Shown in pieces: positions 16,813 through 25,228 of a stretch of 41,272 nucleotides of DNA (positions are counted from its first letter, which is position 1; every line of letters begins with the position of its first letter). The DNA comes from Xylophilus ampelinus. Lineage in GTDB: Bacteria > Pseudomonadota > Gammaproteobacteria > Burkholderiales > Burkholderiaceae_C. Location of the stretch: the NCBI RefSeq assembly GCF_901875635.1, contig NZ_CABFMN010000115.1, positions 1 through 41,272 on the forward strand, given 5' to 3'. Below the pieces are notes generated by a model that worked only from the letters and a program-made list of their open reading frames with translations, did not search any database and was not told the DNA's origin. A program made the position numbers and the translations under genes.

Positions 16813-18470
16813 GCGCCGCTCCGGATCCATCCGGCGGCCTTCTCGGCCATCATCAGGGTCGGGCTGTTGGTGTTGCCGCTGGTGATGGTGGGCATGGCGC
16901 TCGCGTCCACCACGCGCAGGCCCTGCACGCCGCGCACGCGCAGGCGCGAATCGAGCACGGCCATCGGGTCGTCGGCGGCGCCCATCTTCGCGGTGCCCAC
17001 GGGATGGAAGATGGTGGTGGCGATGTCGCCCGCCAGGCGCGCCAGGTCCTCGTCGCTCTCGTACTGCGGGCCCGGCTTCCATTCCTGTGGCTGGTATTTC
17101 GCCAGCGCGGGCTGGGCGGCGATGCGGCGCGTCACGCGCAGCGAGTCTGCCGCCACCTGGCGGTCCTCGTCGGTCGAGAGGTAGTTGGGCGCGATGGCCG
17201 GCGCGTCCTCGTGCCGCGCGCTCTTGATGCGCACCGTGCCCCGGCTCGTCGGGTTGAGGTTGCACACGCTGGCGGTGAAGGCCGGAAAGCTGTGCAGCGG
17301 GTCGCCGAAGGCGTCGAGCGACAGCGGCTGCACGTGGTATTCGAGGTTGGGCCACGCCTGCTCGGGCGAGCTGCGCGTGAAAGCGCCCAGCTGCGAAGGC
17401 GCCATGCTCATCGGTCCGCTGCGCTTGAGCACGTACTCCAGCCCGATCTTCGCCTTGCCCGCCAGCGACGAGGCCATCACGTTCAACGTGGGCGCGCCGT
17501 TGATCTTGTAGACCGCGCGGATCTGCAGGTGGTCCTGCAGGTTGGCGCCCACGCCGGGCAGGTCGGCCAGCACCGGGATGCCGTGCCTGTGCAGCAGCTC
17601 GGCCGGCCCGATGCCCGACAGCTGCAGCAGCTGCGGCGAGCCGATCGCGCCGGCGCACAGGATCACCTCGCGCGTCGCATGCGCGGCCACCAGCTCGCTG
17701 CCGTTCCACACCATCGCGCCGGTGCAGCGCTGCGCGCCCTCGGCATTCTTCTCGATCGTCAGGCGCGTGACCTGCGTGCCGGTCCACAGCTCGAAGTTGG
17801 GCCGGCCATAGCAGGTGGGCCGCAGGAAGGCCTTGGCGGTGTTCCAGCGCCAGCCGGCCTTCTGGTTGACCTGGAAGTAGCCCACGCCCTCGTTGCTGCC
17901 GCGGTTGAAGTCGGTGGTGTGCGGCACGCCGGCCTCCTGCGCGGCCTGGGCGAAGGCGTCGAGGATGTCCCAGCGCAGGCGCTGCTTCTCCACCCGCCAC
18001 TCGCCGCCATGGCCGTGGAAGCGCGCGAAGTCGGGGTCGCGCCGGGCGGCCTCGGCCGCATCGCCGAGGTAGTGGTCCTCGTGCTTCATGAAGGCCGGCA
18101 GCACCTCGTCCCAGCGCCAGGTGTCGTCGCCGGTGAGCCGGGCCCACTGGTCGTAGTCGCGCGATTGACCACGCATGTAGATCATGCCGTTGATGCTGGA
18201 GCAGCCGCCCAGCGTCTTGCCCCGCGGGTAGCGCAGCACGCGCCCGTTCAGGCCCGCATCGGGCTCGGTCTGGTAGAGCCAGTCGGTGCGGGGGTTGCCG
18301 ATGCAATAGAGGTACCCCACCGGGATGTGGATCCAGTGGTAGTCATCCTTGCGGCCGGCTTCGATGAGCAGCACGCGCAGCTGGCGGTCGGCGCTCAGCC
18401 GGTTGGCCATCAGTGCACCGGCAGTGCCGGCGCCGATGACGATGTAGTCGAAGGTGGTGTCGCTGCTCAA
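16809..18470 (-). CDS. GMC-family FAD-dependent oxidoreductase
   Basis: 553 residues. The N-terminal FAD motif is GAGTAG (13-18). The GMC signature region, RYPRGKTLGGCSSINGM, lies around residue 80. The catalytic pair is His489 (HPVGTAKMG) with an Asn near 533-535 (GNTNSPTLM). This is the arrangement of choline dehydrogenase-like alcohol dehydrogenases, which oxidise a primary alcohol to an aldehyde. The start is a TTG at 18470 with CCGGAGAC about 8 bases before it; no ATG fits. The gene is downstream of mmsA on the same strand, so aldehyde or alcohol catabolism is plausible, but the substrate is unassigned. Confidence 0.9.
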   Translation of the reverse strand: MSSDTTFDYIVIGAGTAGALMANRLSADRQLRVLLIEAGRKDDYHWIHIPVGYLYCIGNPRTDWLYQTEPDAGLNGRVLRYPRGKTLGGCSSINGMIYMRGQSRDYDQWARLTGDDTWRWDEVLPAFMKHEDHYLGDAAEAARRDPDFARFHGHGGEWRVEKQRLRWDILDAFAQAAQEAGVPHTTDFNRGSNEGVGYFQVNQKAGWRWNTAKAFLRPTCYGRPNFELWTGTQVTRLTIEKNAEGAQRCTGAMVWNGSELVAAHATREVILCAGAIGSPQLLQLSGIGPAELLHRHGIPVLADLPGVGANLQDHLQIRAVYKINGAPTLNVMASSLAGKAKIGLEYVLKRSGPMSMAPSQLGAFTRSSPEQAWPNLEYHVQPLSLDAFGDPLHSFPAFTASVCNLNPTSRGTVRIKSARHEDAPAIAPNYLSTDEDRQVAADSLRVTRRIAAQPALAKYQPQEWKPGPQYESDEDLARLAGDIATTIFHPVGTAKMGAADDPMAVLDSRLRVRGVQGLRVVDASAMPTITSGNTNSPTLMMAEKAAGWIRSGA

Positions 18471-18550
18471 CGCGTTGTCTCCGGTGATTCTTCTTTGGTG
18501 TCGCCAGGGTCAGCCTCTGAGGGCTGTTGTACCAGGGCTCCCGCGGAACC

Positions 18551-18627
18551 GGCCTTGCCGGGCCGCTGGGAGCGCCCCCTTGAGGGGGGATGCGAGCGAC
18601 ACGCAGTGCGCGAGAGTCGGGGGTGGG
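18551..18627 (-). repeat. R2 repeat, copy 1 (after mmsA)
   Basis: Read on the minus strand, directly after the mmsA stop, the sequence runs CCCACCCCCGACTCTCGCGC, then a CGCTCGCATCCCCCT / AAGGGGGCGC hairpin, then GCGGCCCGGC. The same order (CCCCCACG, GCTTCGCG, CCCCCGAAGGG, GGCCCGGCGG) is seen at 23348-23427 and 37560-37627. It is a GC-rich dispersed element that may form a stable mRNA 3-prime end between mmsA and the GMC gene. Confidence 0.6.
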
Positions 18628-18628
18628 C

Positions 18629-20146
18629 TCACTTTGCCGTGGGCATCACGAACTCCGCGCCCTTGCCGATGCTCTCGGGCCAGCGCTGCATGATGGACTT
18701 CTGCTTGGTATAGAAGCGTACGCCCTCTTCGCCGTAGGCGTGCATGTCGCCGAAGAGCGAGCGCTTCCAGCCGCCGAAGCCGTGCCAGGCCATGGGCACC
18801 GGGATCGGCACGTTGATGCCCACCATGCCCACCTGGATGCGGCGGCCGAACTCGCGTGCCACGTTGCCGTCGCGCGTGAAGCAGGAGACGCCGTTGCCGA
18901 ACTCGTGCGCGTTGATGAGGTCGACGGCCTCCTTCAGGTCGGGCACGCGCACGCAGCTGAGCACCGGGCCGAAGATCTCTTCCTTGTAGATGCGCATGTC
19001 CGGCGTCACGTGGTCGAACAGCGTGCCGCCCATCCAGAAGCCCTTGTCGCAGCCGCTGCCGGCCTTCGCGCCGTCGAACACGCGGCCGTCGGCCAGCAGC
19101 GTGGCGCCTTCCTTCACGCCGAGGTCGATGTAGCCGGTGATGCGTTCGTGCGCGGCACGGGTCACGATCGGGCCCATCTCGGCCTCGAGGTTCTCGCCGT
19201 CGAGCACCTTGAGCGTCTTGGTGCGCTCGAGCAGCTTGGGCAGCAACCGGTCGGCCACGTCGCCCACCAGCACCGCCACGCTGATCGCCATGCAGCGTTC
19301 GCCGGCGGATCCGTAGCCCGCGCCGATCAGGGCATCGACCGCCTGGTCGATATCGGCGTCGGGCATCACCACCATGTGGTTCTTCGCGCCGCCCAGGGCC
19401 TGCACGCGCTTGCCGTGGCGGGCGCCGGTCTCGTAGATGTAGTTGGCGATCGGCGTCGAGCCGACGAAGCTGATGGCCTTGACGTCCGGGTGCTCCAGCA
19501 GCGCATCGACGGCCACCTTGTCGCCCTGCACCACGTTGAACACGCCATCGGGCAAACCCGCTTCCTTCAGCAGCTCGGCCATGCGCAGCGAAGCGCTGGG
19601 GTCGGTCGGGCTGGGCTTGAGCACGAAGGTGTTGCCCGCCGCGATGGCGACCGGGAACATCCACATCGGCACCATCACCGGGAAGTTGAAGGGCGTGATG
19701 CCCGCCACCACGCCCAGCGGCTGGCGCAGCGTCCAGTTGTCGATGCCGGTGGAGACCTGCTCGGTGAAGTCGCCCTTGAGAAGCTGCGGAATGCCGCAGG
19801 CGAATTCGACGATGTCGATGCCGCGCGTGACCTCGCCCTGGGCGTCGGTGAACACCTTGCCGTGCTCGGCGGTGATGAGGTGCGCCAGTTCGTCGCGGTG
19901 CTTGTTCAGCAGTTCGAGGAACTTGAACATCACGCGTGCACGGCGGATGGGCGGGGTGTCGGCCCAGGCCGGGAACGCGGCGGCCGCGGCCTTCACGGCG
20001 GCGTCCACCTCGGCGGCCGAGGCCAGGCCCACCACGCCGGTGACGGCGCCGGTCGCGGGGTTGGTCACGTCCTGCGTGCGGCCCGAGGTGTTGGGCACCA
20101 CGCGGCCCGCAATGTAGTGGTCGATGGGGGTCTTGGCGATCTGCAT
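18629..20146 (-). CDS. mmsA: CoA-acylating methylmalonate-semialdehyde dehydrogenase
   Basis: 505 residues from ATG, with AGGAAG as ribosome-binding site. It has the aldehyde dehydrogenase fold with catalytic Cys285 (AGERCMAIS). The position where ordinary aldehyde dehydrogenases have a glutamate (ELGGK) reads [10 protein letters not shown] (251-260), the hallmark of the CoA-dependent methylmalonate-semialdehyde branch. Other matches are [15 protein letters not shown] and the C-terminal [15 protein letters not shown]. The enzyme converts methylmalonate or malonate semialdehyde with CoA and NAD to propionyl- or acetyl-CoA, in valine, inositol or beta-alanine breakdown. It is divergent from a LysR gene with a strong dyad between them. 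Confidence 0.95.
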   Translation of the reverse strand: MQIAKTPIDHYIAGRVVPNTSGRTQDVTNPATGAVTGVVGLASAAEVDAAVKAAAAAFPAWADTPPIRRARVMFKFLELLNKHRDELAHLITAEHGKVFTDAQGEVTRGIDIVEFACGIPQLLKGDFTEQVSTGIDNWTLRQPLGVVAGITPFNFPVMVPMWMFPVAIAAGNTFVLKPSPTDPSASLRMAELLKEAGLPDGVFNVVQGDKVAVDALLEHPDVKAISFVGSTPIANYIYETGARHGKRVQALGGAKNHMVVMPDADIDQAVDALIGAGYGSAGERCMAISVAVLVGDVADRLLPKLLERTKTLKVLDGENLEAEMGPIVTRAAHERITGYIDLGVKEGATLLADGRVFDGAKAGSGCDKGFWMGGTLFDHVTPDMRIYKEEIFGPVLSCVRVPDLKEAVDLINAHEFGNGVSCFTRDGNVAREFGRRIQVGMVGINVPIPVPMAWHGFGGWKRSLFGDMHAYGEEGVRFYTKQKSIMQRWPESIGKGAEFVMPTAK

Positions 20147-20246
20147 GACGAAAAGCTTCCTGCGAGGGTGAAGGGGCGCGCCGAGCGCGACAACGGACGG
20201 AGTTTAGGAATCGCCGCGCCTCGCGCCTAGACGCGGCGCTTGAATT

Positions 20247-20270
20247 GATTGTTCATTCCAATGAACAATC
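20247..20270. promoter_or_regulatory. 24-bp inverted repeat at the start of the LysR gene (likely operator)
   Basis: The arms GATTGTTCATT (20247-20257) and AATGAACAATC (20260-20270) are exact complements around CC. The dyad includes T-N11-A spacings, the form LysR-type regulators bind, and it overlaps two possible start codons (TTG 20249, ATG 20261) 5 bases before the ATG at 20276. Binding there would block both expression of the LysR gene and a leftward promoter for mmsA. Confidence 0.75.
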
Positions 20271-20275
20271 GCCGG

Positions 20276-21244
20276 ATGGATCGTCAAAAGATCGAATCGC
20301 TGTGGCCGCATCTGCACTGGCTCACGGTGCTGGCGCAGCTGGGCAGCTTCACGGCCGCGGCGCAGCGCCTGGGCGTGAGCAAGGCCGGCGTGAGCCAGCG
20401 CATCGCCGAGCTGGAGCGCGAGGCCGGCGTGCCGCTGGTGCAGCGCACCACCCGCAGCGTGCGCCTCACCGAGGCCGGCCAGCGCCTGGTCGACGAGACC
20501 CGCGCGCCCTTCGAGGCCATTGCCCACAGCTTCGCGCGGGTGCGCGACCTGGCCGCGCTGCCCAGCGGCCAGCTGCGCGTGACGGCACCGGTCGCGCTCG
20601 CGCGCCAGCAGATCGTGCCGCGCCTGCCCGACTTCCTGCGCGCGCATCCGGAGGTGCACGTGGAACTCGACCTGTCGGACCGCCTGGCTTCGCTGGCGGT
20701 GGAAGGCTTCGACCTCGCGATCCGCCACACCGCCGCGCCGCCCGACACGCACGTGGCCTGGACGCTGTGCCGCACCCGCACCGTGCTGGTGGCCAGCCGC
20801 GCCTACCTGCGCCGGCGCGGCGTGCCGACCGATCCGCACGCGCTCACGTCGCACGACTGCCTCTACTACCCGCGTGCGCAGGCCACGCCGGCCTGGCATT
20901 TCCGCGCGCCCGACGCGCGGGGCACGGCGCCGCGCATCACCGTCCCGGTGCGCGGCCCCTTCGCCGCCAACAACAGCGAGGCGCTGCGCGATGCGGCACT
21001 GGGCGGGCTCGGCATCGCGCTCCTGCCCGACTTCAGCGCGCAGGCGGCGCTGCAGGCGGGGCGGCTGGTCGAGGTGCTGCCCCGGTGGGCGTCGGTGGGC
21101 GCCTTCGGCGAACATCTGTACGCCATCCGCCCCTACGCGGCGCACGTGCCGCGCGCGGTGTCCGTCTTCGTGGCGTGGCTGCGCGAGGCGCTGGCCGAGG
21201 GCTTCCCTGTCGGAGAGAGGCGCGATCCACACGGACAGTCGTAA
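20276..21244 (+). CDS. LysR-family transcriptional regulator
   Basis: 322 residues from the ATG at 20276; ATG 20261 and TTG 20249 in the same frame are alternatives that would lie inside the dyad. Residues 10-65 form the winged helix (LAQLGSFTAAAQRLGVSKAG, then VSQRIAELE). The LVQRTTRSVRLTEAGQRLVD wing and GQLRVTAPVA linker are those of the CrgA/DsdC-like branch. The effector domain follows to the end. Divergence from mmsA across about 130 bases with a perfect dyad makes it the likely regulator of mmsA and of itself. Confidence 0.9.
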   Translation: MDRQKIESLWPHLHWLTVLAQLGSFTAAAQRLGVSKAGVSQRIAELEREAGVPLVQRTTRSVRLTEAGQRLVDETRAPFEAIAHSFARVRDLAALPSGQLRVTAPVALARQQIVPRLPDFLRAHPEVHVELDLSDRLASLAVEGFDLAIRHTAAPPDTHVAWTLCRTRTVLVASRAYLRRRGVPTDPHALTSHDCLYYPRAQATPAWHFRAPDARGTAPRITVPVRGPFAANNSEALRDAALGGLGIALLPDFSAQAALQAGRLVEVLPRWASVGAFGEHLYAIRPYAAHVPRAVSVFVAWLREALAEGFPVGERRDPHGQS

Positions 21245-21294
21245 CCAGCGGTTAGGATGCCCGGTCGATCAGCACCGGGTCAGCCATCGCCTCC

Positions 21295-22479
21295 ATGCCG
21301 TCCGCCGCGCCGCCTCCCGCGTTCACGGAACGCCGTGACGACGCGTCGCCGCGCGTGGAGCGCGCGCAGGCCGAGGAGCACGGCCCGTGGGCGCCGCGTG
21401 GCCGCTGGACCGCGCTCGCGTTCTCCTCCCCGCGGCAGTGGGCCGCCCTGGAGAAATCGCTGGACGAAGCGGTCGGCCCGCAGGGCGGCGGCTCCACCGC
21501 GTGGGACCTGCGCGGCATCGAGGCGCTCGACCACATCGGCGCCCAACTGCTGTGGAACCACTGGGGGCGTGCGTGGCCGGCGCAGATCGAGATGACGCCC
21601 ACGCAGAAGGCCGTGATCGACCAGGTGGCCCGCTACAGCACCGCGCCGCCGCAGGCGCCGCAGTTCACTTTCTGGGACGAGATCCGGCGCCACTTCGCCA
21701 AGGGCCCGGCCCTGCTGCGCCTGGCGCGCGACGCGATGCTGCTGGTCGGCCAGCTGGTGCTCGACCTGTTCAAGCTGCTGCGCGCACCGCACCGCGGGCC
21801 CTGGCGCGACCTGTCGGGGCATCTCTACCAGATGGGCACCACCGCACTGCCCATCACGGCCTTGGTGGGGCTGCTCATCGGGGTGGTGCTGGCGTACCTC
21901 ACCTCCAACCAGTTGCGCAACTACGGTGCCGAGGCCTTCATCGTCAACATCCTCGGCCTGTCGCTGATCCGGGAACTCGGCCCGGTGCTGGCGGCGGTGC
22001 TGGTGGCAGGCCGGTCGGGCTCGGCCATCACGGCGCAGATCGGCGTGATGCGCGTCACCGAGGAACTCGATGCGATGCGTGTGATGGGCATTCCGCATGG
22101 CTTCCGGCTCGTCATGCCGCGCGTGCTGGCCCTGGCCATCGCCATGCCGCTCATCAGCATCTGGACCTCCATCGCCGCCTTGATCGGCGGCATGCTGGCC
22201 GCCGACTCGACGCTCAACATCTCGCCCGTGTTCTTCATCCAGCAGCTGCCGCGCGCCGTGCCCTTCAGCAACATCGTGCTGGCGGTGGCCAAGTCGGCGG
22301 TGTTCGGCGTGCTCATCGCGCTCATCGCCTGCCACTACGGCATGCGCGTCAAGCCCAACACCGAGAGCCTGGGCCGCGGCACCACGGCCTCGGTCGTGAC
22401 CTCGATCACCATGGTGATCCTGGTCGACGCCCTGTTCGCCGTGCTGTTTCGCGGCATCGGTTTCCGGGCCGGCACATGA
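21295..22479 (+). CDS. MlaE-family ABC permease with N-terminal STAS-like domain
   Basis: 394 residues. Residues 30-115 resemble a STAS-type domain (WTALAFSSPRQWAALEKSL, then AWDLRGIEALDHIGAQLL) fused before the permease. Residues 170-390 form the MlaE permease with LVGLLIGVVLAY, the conserved cytoplasmic GLSLIRELGPVLAAVLVAGR and SAITAQIGVMRVTEELDAM helices, and several membrane spans. E. coli MlaE lacks the extra domain because its STAS protein, MlaB, is separate; the fused form is known in MCE-type transporters. It is the first gene of the operon for phospholipid or hydrophobic-substrate transport between the membranes. Confidence 0.92.
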   Translation: MPSAAPPPAFTERRDDASPRVERAQAEEHGPWAPRGRWTALAFSSPRQWAALEKSLDEAVGPQGGGSTAWDLRGIEALDHIGAQLLWNHWGRAWPAQIEMTPTQKAVIDQVARYSTAPPQAPQFTFWDEIRRHFAKGPALLRLARDAMLLVGQLVLDLFKLLRAPHRGPWRDLSGHLYQMGTTALPITALVGLLIGVVLAYLTSNQLRNYGAEAFIVNILGLSLIRELGPVLAAVLVAGRSGSAITAQIGVMRVTEELDAMRVMGIPHGFRLVMPRVLALAIAMPLISIWTSIAALIGGMLAADSTLNISPVFFIQQLPRAVPFSNIVLAVAKSAVFGVLIALIACHYGMRVKPNTESLGRGTTASVVTSITMVILVDALFAVLFRGIGFRAGT

Positions 22480-22483
22480 GCCA

Positions 22484-22536
22484 CCGCCCGGCCGCTCCGA
22501 AGGGGGCTCGCACCGCAGCGCGCAGCGCGGAGGTAC
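22484..22536 (-). repeat. R2 repeat, shortened copy 2, containing the ATPase ribosome-binding site
   Basis: Between the permease stop and the ATPase start the plus strand reads GCCCGGCCGCTCCGAAGG, then GCAGCGCGCAGCGCGGAGG. This matches the reverse complement of R2 with the central C-run hairpin deleted. The GGAGG at 22529-22533 lies 7 bases before the ATPase ATG and would be its Shine-Dalgarno sequence. The shortened form makes the assignment moderate. Confidence 0.45.
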
Positions 22537-22540
22537 GCCC

Positions 22541-23446
22541 ATGAGCACCTCGGCCTGGCAACACCTGGACCACGCCGATGCGCCGGTGGTCGACATCCAC
22601 GGACTATGGACCGTGTTCGCCGACGACAAGGGCGAGCAGGTGGTGCACCGCGACCTGCAGCTCACCATCGAACGCGGCGAAATCCTCTCGCTGGTCGGCG
22701 GCTCGGGCACCGGCAAGACGGTGCTGCTGCGCCAGATCCTCGGGCTCGAGCACCCGACGCGCGGCGAAGTGCGCGTGCTCGGCACGCCGCCGAACGCGCT
22801 CAGCGCCAAGGGCGCGGCCGTGGTGGGCATGTTGTTCCAGCACGGCGCGCTGTTCTCGGCCTTCAACGTCATCGACAACATCGCCTTCCCGCTGCGCGAG
22901 CTCAAGCTGCTGCCGGAAGACCTGGTGATCGACGCCGCGCTGGTCAAGCTGCAGATGGTGGGCCTGGCGCCCGAGCAGGCCTACAAGATGCCCGCCGACC
23001 TGTCGGGCGGCATGATCAAGCGCGTGGCCCTGGCGCGCGCGCTCATCATGGACCCGCCGCTGCTGCTGCTCGACGAGCCCACCGCGGGCCTGGATCCGGC
23101 CGCGTCGGACAGCTTCTGCGACCTGTTGCGCGGCCTGCACCGCGAGTTGGGATTGACGGTAGTGATGGTGACGCACGACCTCGACACCCTGCTCGACCTG
23201 TCGACCCGCATCGCCGTGCTGGCCGACCAGAAGGTGATCGTCGCCGGCACCGCCGAAGAAGTGACGCGCTTCGACCACCCCTTCATCCACGACTACTTCC
23301 TCGGCGGCCGCGGCCAGCGCGCGATGCTCGCCCTGAAAGACATGAAGGCCCCCACGCCCCCCGCTTCGCGAGGTTCGCTGCCCCCCGAAGGGACGCCCGC
23401 CGCCTTGGGACGGCCCGGCGGCGGCGGCATCGCCTCCCCTGACTAG
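22541..23446 (+). CDS. MlaF-type ABC transporter ATP-binding protein
   Basis: 301 residues. Walker A is GGSGTGKT (53-60), the signature is LSGGMIKR (154-161) and Walker B is LLLLDEP (174-180). The LSGGMIKRVALARAL motif is typical of the Mkl/MlaF group that energises MCE transporters. The usual family fold ends near residue 267. The last 34 residues (from about APTPPASRGSLPPEG to the end) are a proline- and glycine-rich tail encoded by repeat R2, so they are probably not part of the functional fold. The ribosome-binding site also lies in an R2-like sequence. Confidence 0.92.
   Translation: MSTSAWQHLDHADAPVVDIHGLWTVFADDKGEQVVHRDLQLTIERGEILSLVGGSGTGKTVLLRQILGLEHPTRGEVRVLGTPPNALSAKGAAVVGMLFQHGALFSAFNVIDNIAFPLRELKLLPEDLVIDAALVKLQMVGLAPEQAYKMPADLSGGMIKRVALARALIMDPPLLLLDEPTAGLDPAASDSFCDLLRGLHRELGLTVVMVTHDLDTLLDLSTRIAVLADQKVIVAGTAEEVTRFDHPFIHDYFLGGRGQRAMLALKDMKAPTPPASRGSLPPEGTPAALGRPGGGGIASPD
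23348..23427 (+). repeat. R2 repeat, copy 3 (inside the ATPase gene)
   Basis: The plus strand carries GCCCCCACGCCCCCCGCTTC, GCGAGGTTCGCTGCCCCCCG, AAGGG and then CTTGGGACGGCCCGGCGGCG in order. These are the elements found at the mmsA and dacA 3-prime ends. Here the repeat is translated and forms the extra C-terminal tail of the MlaF-type protein. Confidence 0.65.
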
Positions 23447-23457
23447 GACGATTGATC

Positions 23458-24420
23458 ATGGAGAACAAAGCCCATGCCCTCGCCGCCGGTGCCTTCGTGT
23501 TCGGCCTGGTGGCCGTGCTGGTTGCGCTGATCCTCTGGTTCACGCGCGACACGACGGTGCGCAACACCTACGAGCTGTCCACCCGCGACGCCGTGAGCGG
23601 CCTGCAGCCGCAGGCCGCGGTGCGCTACCGCGGCATCATGGTCGGCAAGGTGACGGGGATCGATTTCGATCCCAAGCAGCGCGGCAACGTGCGCGTGCGC
23701 ATCAGCGTCGACGAGCGCGTGCCGCTCACCACCTCCAGCTACGCCACGCTGGCCTACCAGGGCGTCACGGGCCTGGCCTTCATCGCGCTGGACGACAAGG
23801 GCAAGGGCGACGAGAAGCCGCTCGTTCCCAACAATGACGACCCGCCGCGCCTGCCGCTGCGGCCCTCGGCGCTGGCGTCGCTGCAGGACCACGGCGAGGA
23901 GATCCTGTCCCAGGTCGAGGAGATCACGCGCCGCGCCAACCGGCTCCTCAACGACCAGAACCAGCAGCGCATCGCCGATGCGCTCGAGAACATCGCCCAG
24001 GTCGCCGCCAGCGCCAACCGCGTGACCCAGGCCTTCGACAACACGCTGAAGACCCGCATCGACCCGGCGCTCGCGGCCATCCCGCCGCTGGCCGGCAGCG
24101 TGCGCAGCACCGCCGCCGACTTCGCGCGCGTGGCGCAGTCGCTCAACACCACCATCGCGCGCCTCAACGCCGAGGGCGGCACCATGGACCGCCTGGGCAG
24201 CGGCACGGCGGCGCTGCAGCAGACGCTCGAATCGATCAACAACGGCACGCTGCCTCGCCTGAACCGCGCGGCCGACGACACCTCGCTGGCCGCGCGCCGC
24301 GTGGGCCGACTGGCCGACACCATTGCCGACAGCCCGCAGTCGCTGGTCTATGGCACCGGCACGCCGGCGCCGGGCCCCGGCGAGGCCGGGTTCGTCGCGC
24401 CCACGGCCGCGGGCCGGTGA
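23458..24420 (+). CDS. MlaD/MCE-family substrate-binding protein
   Basis: 320 residues from the ATG at 23458 (a TTG two codons earlier is in frame); AGGA lies 9 bases before it. One N-terminal membrane anchor (about residues 9-28) is followed by a single MCE domain (about 38-118) starting YELSTRDAVSGLQPQAAVRYRG, written here as YELSTRDAVSGL and AAVRYRGIMVGKV. A long helical, asparagine-rich region (about 140-290) likely forms a coiled tube or tunnel. It is the periplasmic lipid-handling component anchored in the inner membrane and works with the permease, ATPase and lipoprotein encoded beside it. Confidence 0.92.
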   Translation: MENKAHALAAGAFVFGLVAVLVALILWFTRDTTVRNTYELSTRDAVSGLQPQAAVRYRGIMVGKVTGIDFDPKQRGNVRVRISVDERVPLTTSSYATLAYQGVTGLAFIALDDKGKGDEKPLVPNNDDPPRLPLRPSALASLQDHGEEILSQVEEITRRANRLLNDQNQQRIADALENIAQVAASANRVTQAFDNTLKTRIDPALAAIPPLAGSVRSTAADFARVAQSLNTTIARLNAEGGTMDRLGSGTAALQQTLESINNGTLPRLNRAADDTSLAARRVGRLADTIADSPQSLVYGTGTPAPGPGEAGFVAPTAAGR

Positions 24421-24436
24421 GAAGGAGAGTCCGAAG

Positions 24437-25117
24437 ATGGGACGATTTGCTATGAAATCAGTAGCTGCTCACGCAAGCGGGGCGGGCGCTGCAGCCGTTT
24501 TTGGCTTGAGTCTTCTGCTGCTCGCCGGCTGTTCCTCGCTTCCCGACAAGCCGCACCGTACGGTGCTCTACGACTTCGGCCCCGGGCCGCTGGCTGCCGC
24601 TGCCGCGCCTGCCGCCGGCACCGCCGCACTGCCGCCCATCACGCTGGCCGACCTGGACACGGCCGCGTCGCGGCTGGAAGGCACCGCACTCAACTACCGC
24701 CTCGGCTACGCCGACGCCAACGAGCTGCGCCCCTACGCCGGCTCGCGCTGGACGCAACCGCCGCTGCAGCTCTTTCGCCAGCGCCTGCGCGACGGCCTCA
24801 CGCCCAGCCGCACGGTGCTCGGCACGCTGGAGGCCGCCAACCTCAGCCGCGAGGGCCGCAGCACCGACGTGCTGCGCATCTCGCTCGACGAGTTCAGCCA
24901 CTACTTCGAGTCGGCCACGTCCAGCGTCGGCCTGGTGCGCGTGCGCGCCACGCTCGTGCGCGGCTCGCCGGCCGGCGAACGCGTGCTGGGCCAGCGCGTG
25001 TTCACCGTGCGCCAGGCCGCGCCGACGAACGACGCCGCCGGCGGCGTGAAGGCGCTCACCGCGGCCAGCGACGAGGCGGTGGCGCAACTCGTGGCGTGGG
25101 TGAACCAGCCGCGCTGA
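24437..25117 (+). CDS. ABC-type transport auxiliary lipoprotein (PqiC/MCE-associated)
   Basis: 226 residues from the ATG at 24437, with GGAGAG 7 bases before it; ATG 24452 is an alternative. The lipobox is L29-A30-G31-C32, so it is a lipoprotein, probably of the outer membrane. The mature part (YDFGP near residue 45, then LNYRLGYADANELRPYAGSRW, written in parts as LNYRLGYAD and LRPYAGSRW) matches the auxiliary lipoproteins found last in MCE operons, thought to dock the system to the outer membrane. Oddly, codons 4-25, the whole n- and h-region start of the signal peptide, are made by R1 copy D, so the export signal seems to derive from repeat DNA. Confidence 0.88.
   Translation: MGRFAMKSVAAHASGAGAAAVFGLSLLLLAGCSSLPDKPHRTVLYDFGPGPLAAAAAPAAGTAALPPITLADLDTAASRLEGTALNYRLGYADANELRPYAGSRWTQPPLQLFRQRLRDGLTPSRTVLGTLEAANLSREGRSTDVLRISLDEFSHYFESATSSVGLVRVRATLVRGSPAGERVLGQRVFTVRQAAPTNDAAGGVKALTAASDEAVAQLVAWVNQPR
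24448..24510 (+). repeat. R1 repeat, copy D (encodes a lipoprotein signal peptide)
   Basis: A forward copy starting TGCTATGAAATCAGTAGC (24448-24465) and ending TTGGCTTGAG, with GGGCGCTG in the middle. It aligns without gaps to copies C and F. It lies wholly within the start of the lipoprotein gene and supplies residues 4-25. The second possible ATG (24452) comes from the repeat itself. Confidence 0.85.
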
Positions 25118-25228
25118 TGGCCGGCGCCGGTGGTCGCCGTTCGCCGCGGGTATTGACCTCGGCCTCGACCCGCAAGCGCGCCCTTGCGTCGTAACCGGTC
25201 AAGCCGCCGGCCGGCTCCCGCGAACGGC

